A program made the translations under genes and the position numbers. From Candidatus Crickella equi (GTDB lineage Bacteria > Bacillota > Clostridia > Peptostreptococcales > Anaerovoracaceae), in the NCBI GenBank assembly GCA_018064755.1, contig JAGHUP010000003.1:186001-250000 (forward strand): 64,000 bases of DNA. The letters are read 5' to 3'. Below the pieces are notes generated by a model. That model was not told where the DNA came from. It searched no databases and worked only from the letters and a program-made list of their open reading frames with translations. Shown here piece by piece: positions 63,444 to 64,000 of this stretch. Position 1 is the first letter of the stretch. Every line of letters begins with the position of its first letter.

Positions 63444-64000
63444 TTACTCTTTGATTGAAGCAATCTCAGCGCTACGGTCAGCCGCCTTGAATACAGCAGA
63501 GCCGGCAACGATGATATCAACGCCAGCTTCCTTAACGAGGTGAGCATTTGCGGAGCCAACACCACCGTCAACCTCGATCAAATAATTACAAGGTGTGTCC
63601 CCTTGTTGCAATCCTGCAACTTGGGTCTGACCCGCTGTTGCAAAATAGCGAATCTTCGGCAGGCAGCTATCCATGAATTTCTGGCCGCCAAATCCTGGTT
63701 CAACGCTCATAACGAGGATGAGGTCGATGTCGGCCAGGTATGGGTCGAGGACTTCAGGAGCTGTGCCAGGTTTAATTGAAACGCCGGCTTTGACGCCGCA
63801 GGAATGAATGTGGTCAAGTGTAGCCTTGAGGTCATCGCAAGCTTCGTAGTGAACAGTGATGAACTCGGTGTTGTCAGTTACGAATTCCTCGATGTAACGG
63901 TCTGGTTTTTCGATCATCAGATGAACATCGTAAGGAACTGTTGCGACCTTGTTCAGGCTCTTCATTACGGAAGGTCCGAATGAAATATTAGGCACGAAAG
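63444..64000 (-). CDS. rpe: Ribulose-phosphate 3-epimerase (5' end off the window)
   Basis: A TIM-barrel enzyme of the pentose phosphate pathway. The frame is open to the right edge; the visible part begins FVPNISFGP, so about 35 N-terminal residues are missing. Catalytic and metal motifs seen are VHLMIEKPD, VMSVEPGFGGQKF, and IEVDGGVG with IIVAGSAVF. Between PKIRY and IEVDGG there is a 17-codon block (ATAGQTQVAGLQQGDTP) encoded exactly by a 52-bp repeat, replacing the usual helix-to-strand loop. The active-site residues on both sides are intact. Confidence 0.95.
   Translation of the reverse strand, partial: FVPNISFGPSVMKSLNKVATVPYDVHLMIEKPDRYIEEFVTDNTEFITVHYEACDDLKATLDHIHSCGVKAGVSIKPGTAPEVLDPYLADIDLILVMSVEPGFGGQKFMDSCLPKIRYFATAGQTQVAGLQQGDTPCNYLIEVDGGVGSANAHLVKEAGVDIIVAGSAVFKAADRSAEIASIKE
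63591..63642. repeat. Palindromic repeat family 1, copy translated inside rpe
   Basis: A 52-bp unit matching 63392-63443 at 48 of 52 positions. On the minus strand it reads through in frame without stops and encodes the inserted loop of Rpe. Confidence 0.92.

Overview
The window reads as a chromosomal segment of a low-GC Gram-positive anaerobe of the class Clostridia. The reasons are the Firmicutes-type gene blocks (rplU-rpmA-obgE, pgsA-cinA-recA, ruvC-ruvA-ruvB-queA-tgt, argR-recN), Shine-Dalgarno sites close to AGGAGG, TTGACA/TATAAT promoters with 17-bp spacers, and a glgC/glgD pair. The recN gene is not followed by spoIVB-spo0A, which would suit a non-sporulating lineage. I cannot name the genus from sequence alone.

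Left to right: bases 1-9896 (minus strand) are a glycogen operon, glgB-glgP-glgC-glgD-glgA and a GH13 amylase that runs off the left edge. Bases 9978-14463 (minus) are rplU-rpmA-obgE followed by a substrate-binding/permease fusion. Bases 14513-17194 (minus) hold a polar amino-acid ABC ATPase and a second such fusion. Bases 17334-24620 (minus) carry recA with an SOS box, then cinA, pgsA, rimO and ftsK. Bases 24768-31009 (minus) carry a Lar-like zinc ribbon, rpmF, tmcAL, a coiled-coil protein, coaD, rsmD, recG, an Asp23 protein and rpmB. Bases 31186-38437 (plus) carry a membrane-anchored M20-like protein, a pyridoxal kinase, a class A PBP and an NSS-family sodium symporter. Bases 38511-48913 (minus) carry a nuclease-fold protein, pduL, a DAACS symporter, a nitroreductase, an RNA uracil methyltransferase fusion, tgt, queA and ruvBAC. 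Bases 49058-51139 (plus) are argR-recN. After that come an Rpn-family element with terminal inverted repeats, a candidate type I toxin-antitoxin pair, holA, two paralogous LytS-type two-component systems around a broken secreted protein, hicAB, comEC and a 5'-truncated rpe.

Most genes are housekeeping. The unusual layer lies on top of them. First, several families of short palindromic repeats sit in intergenic DNA and also, in frame, inside ftsK, comEC and rpe. Second, a 28-bp dispersed repeat occurs four times. Third, two unrelated transporters carry what look like degenerate RsbW-type GHKL ATPase domains. Fourth, two ABC fusions appear to have their binding lobes in permuted order. Fifth, a G9 tract sits exactly where a histidine kinase gene overlaps its response regulator gene. 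These are sequence-based inferences; no database search was possible.
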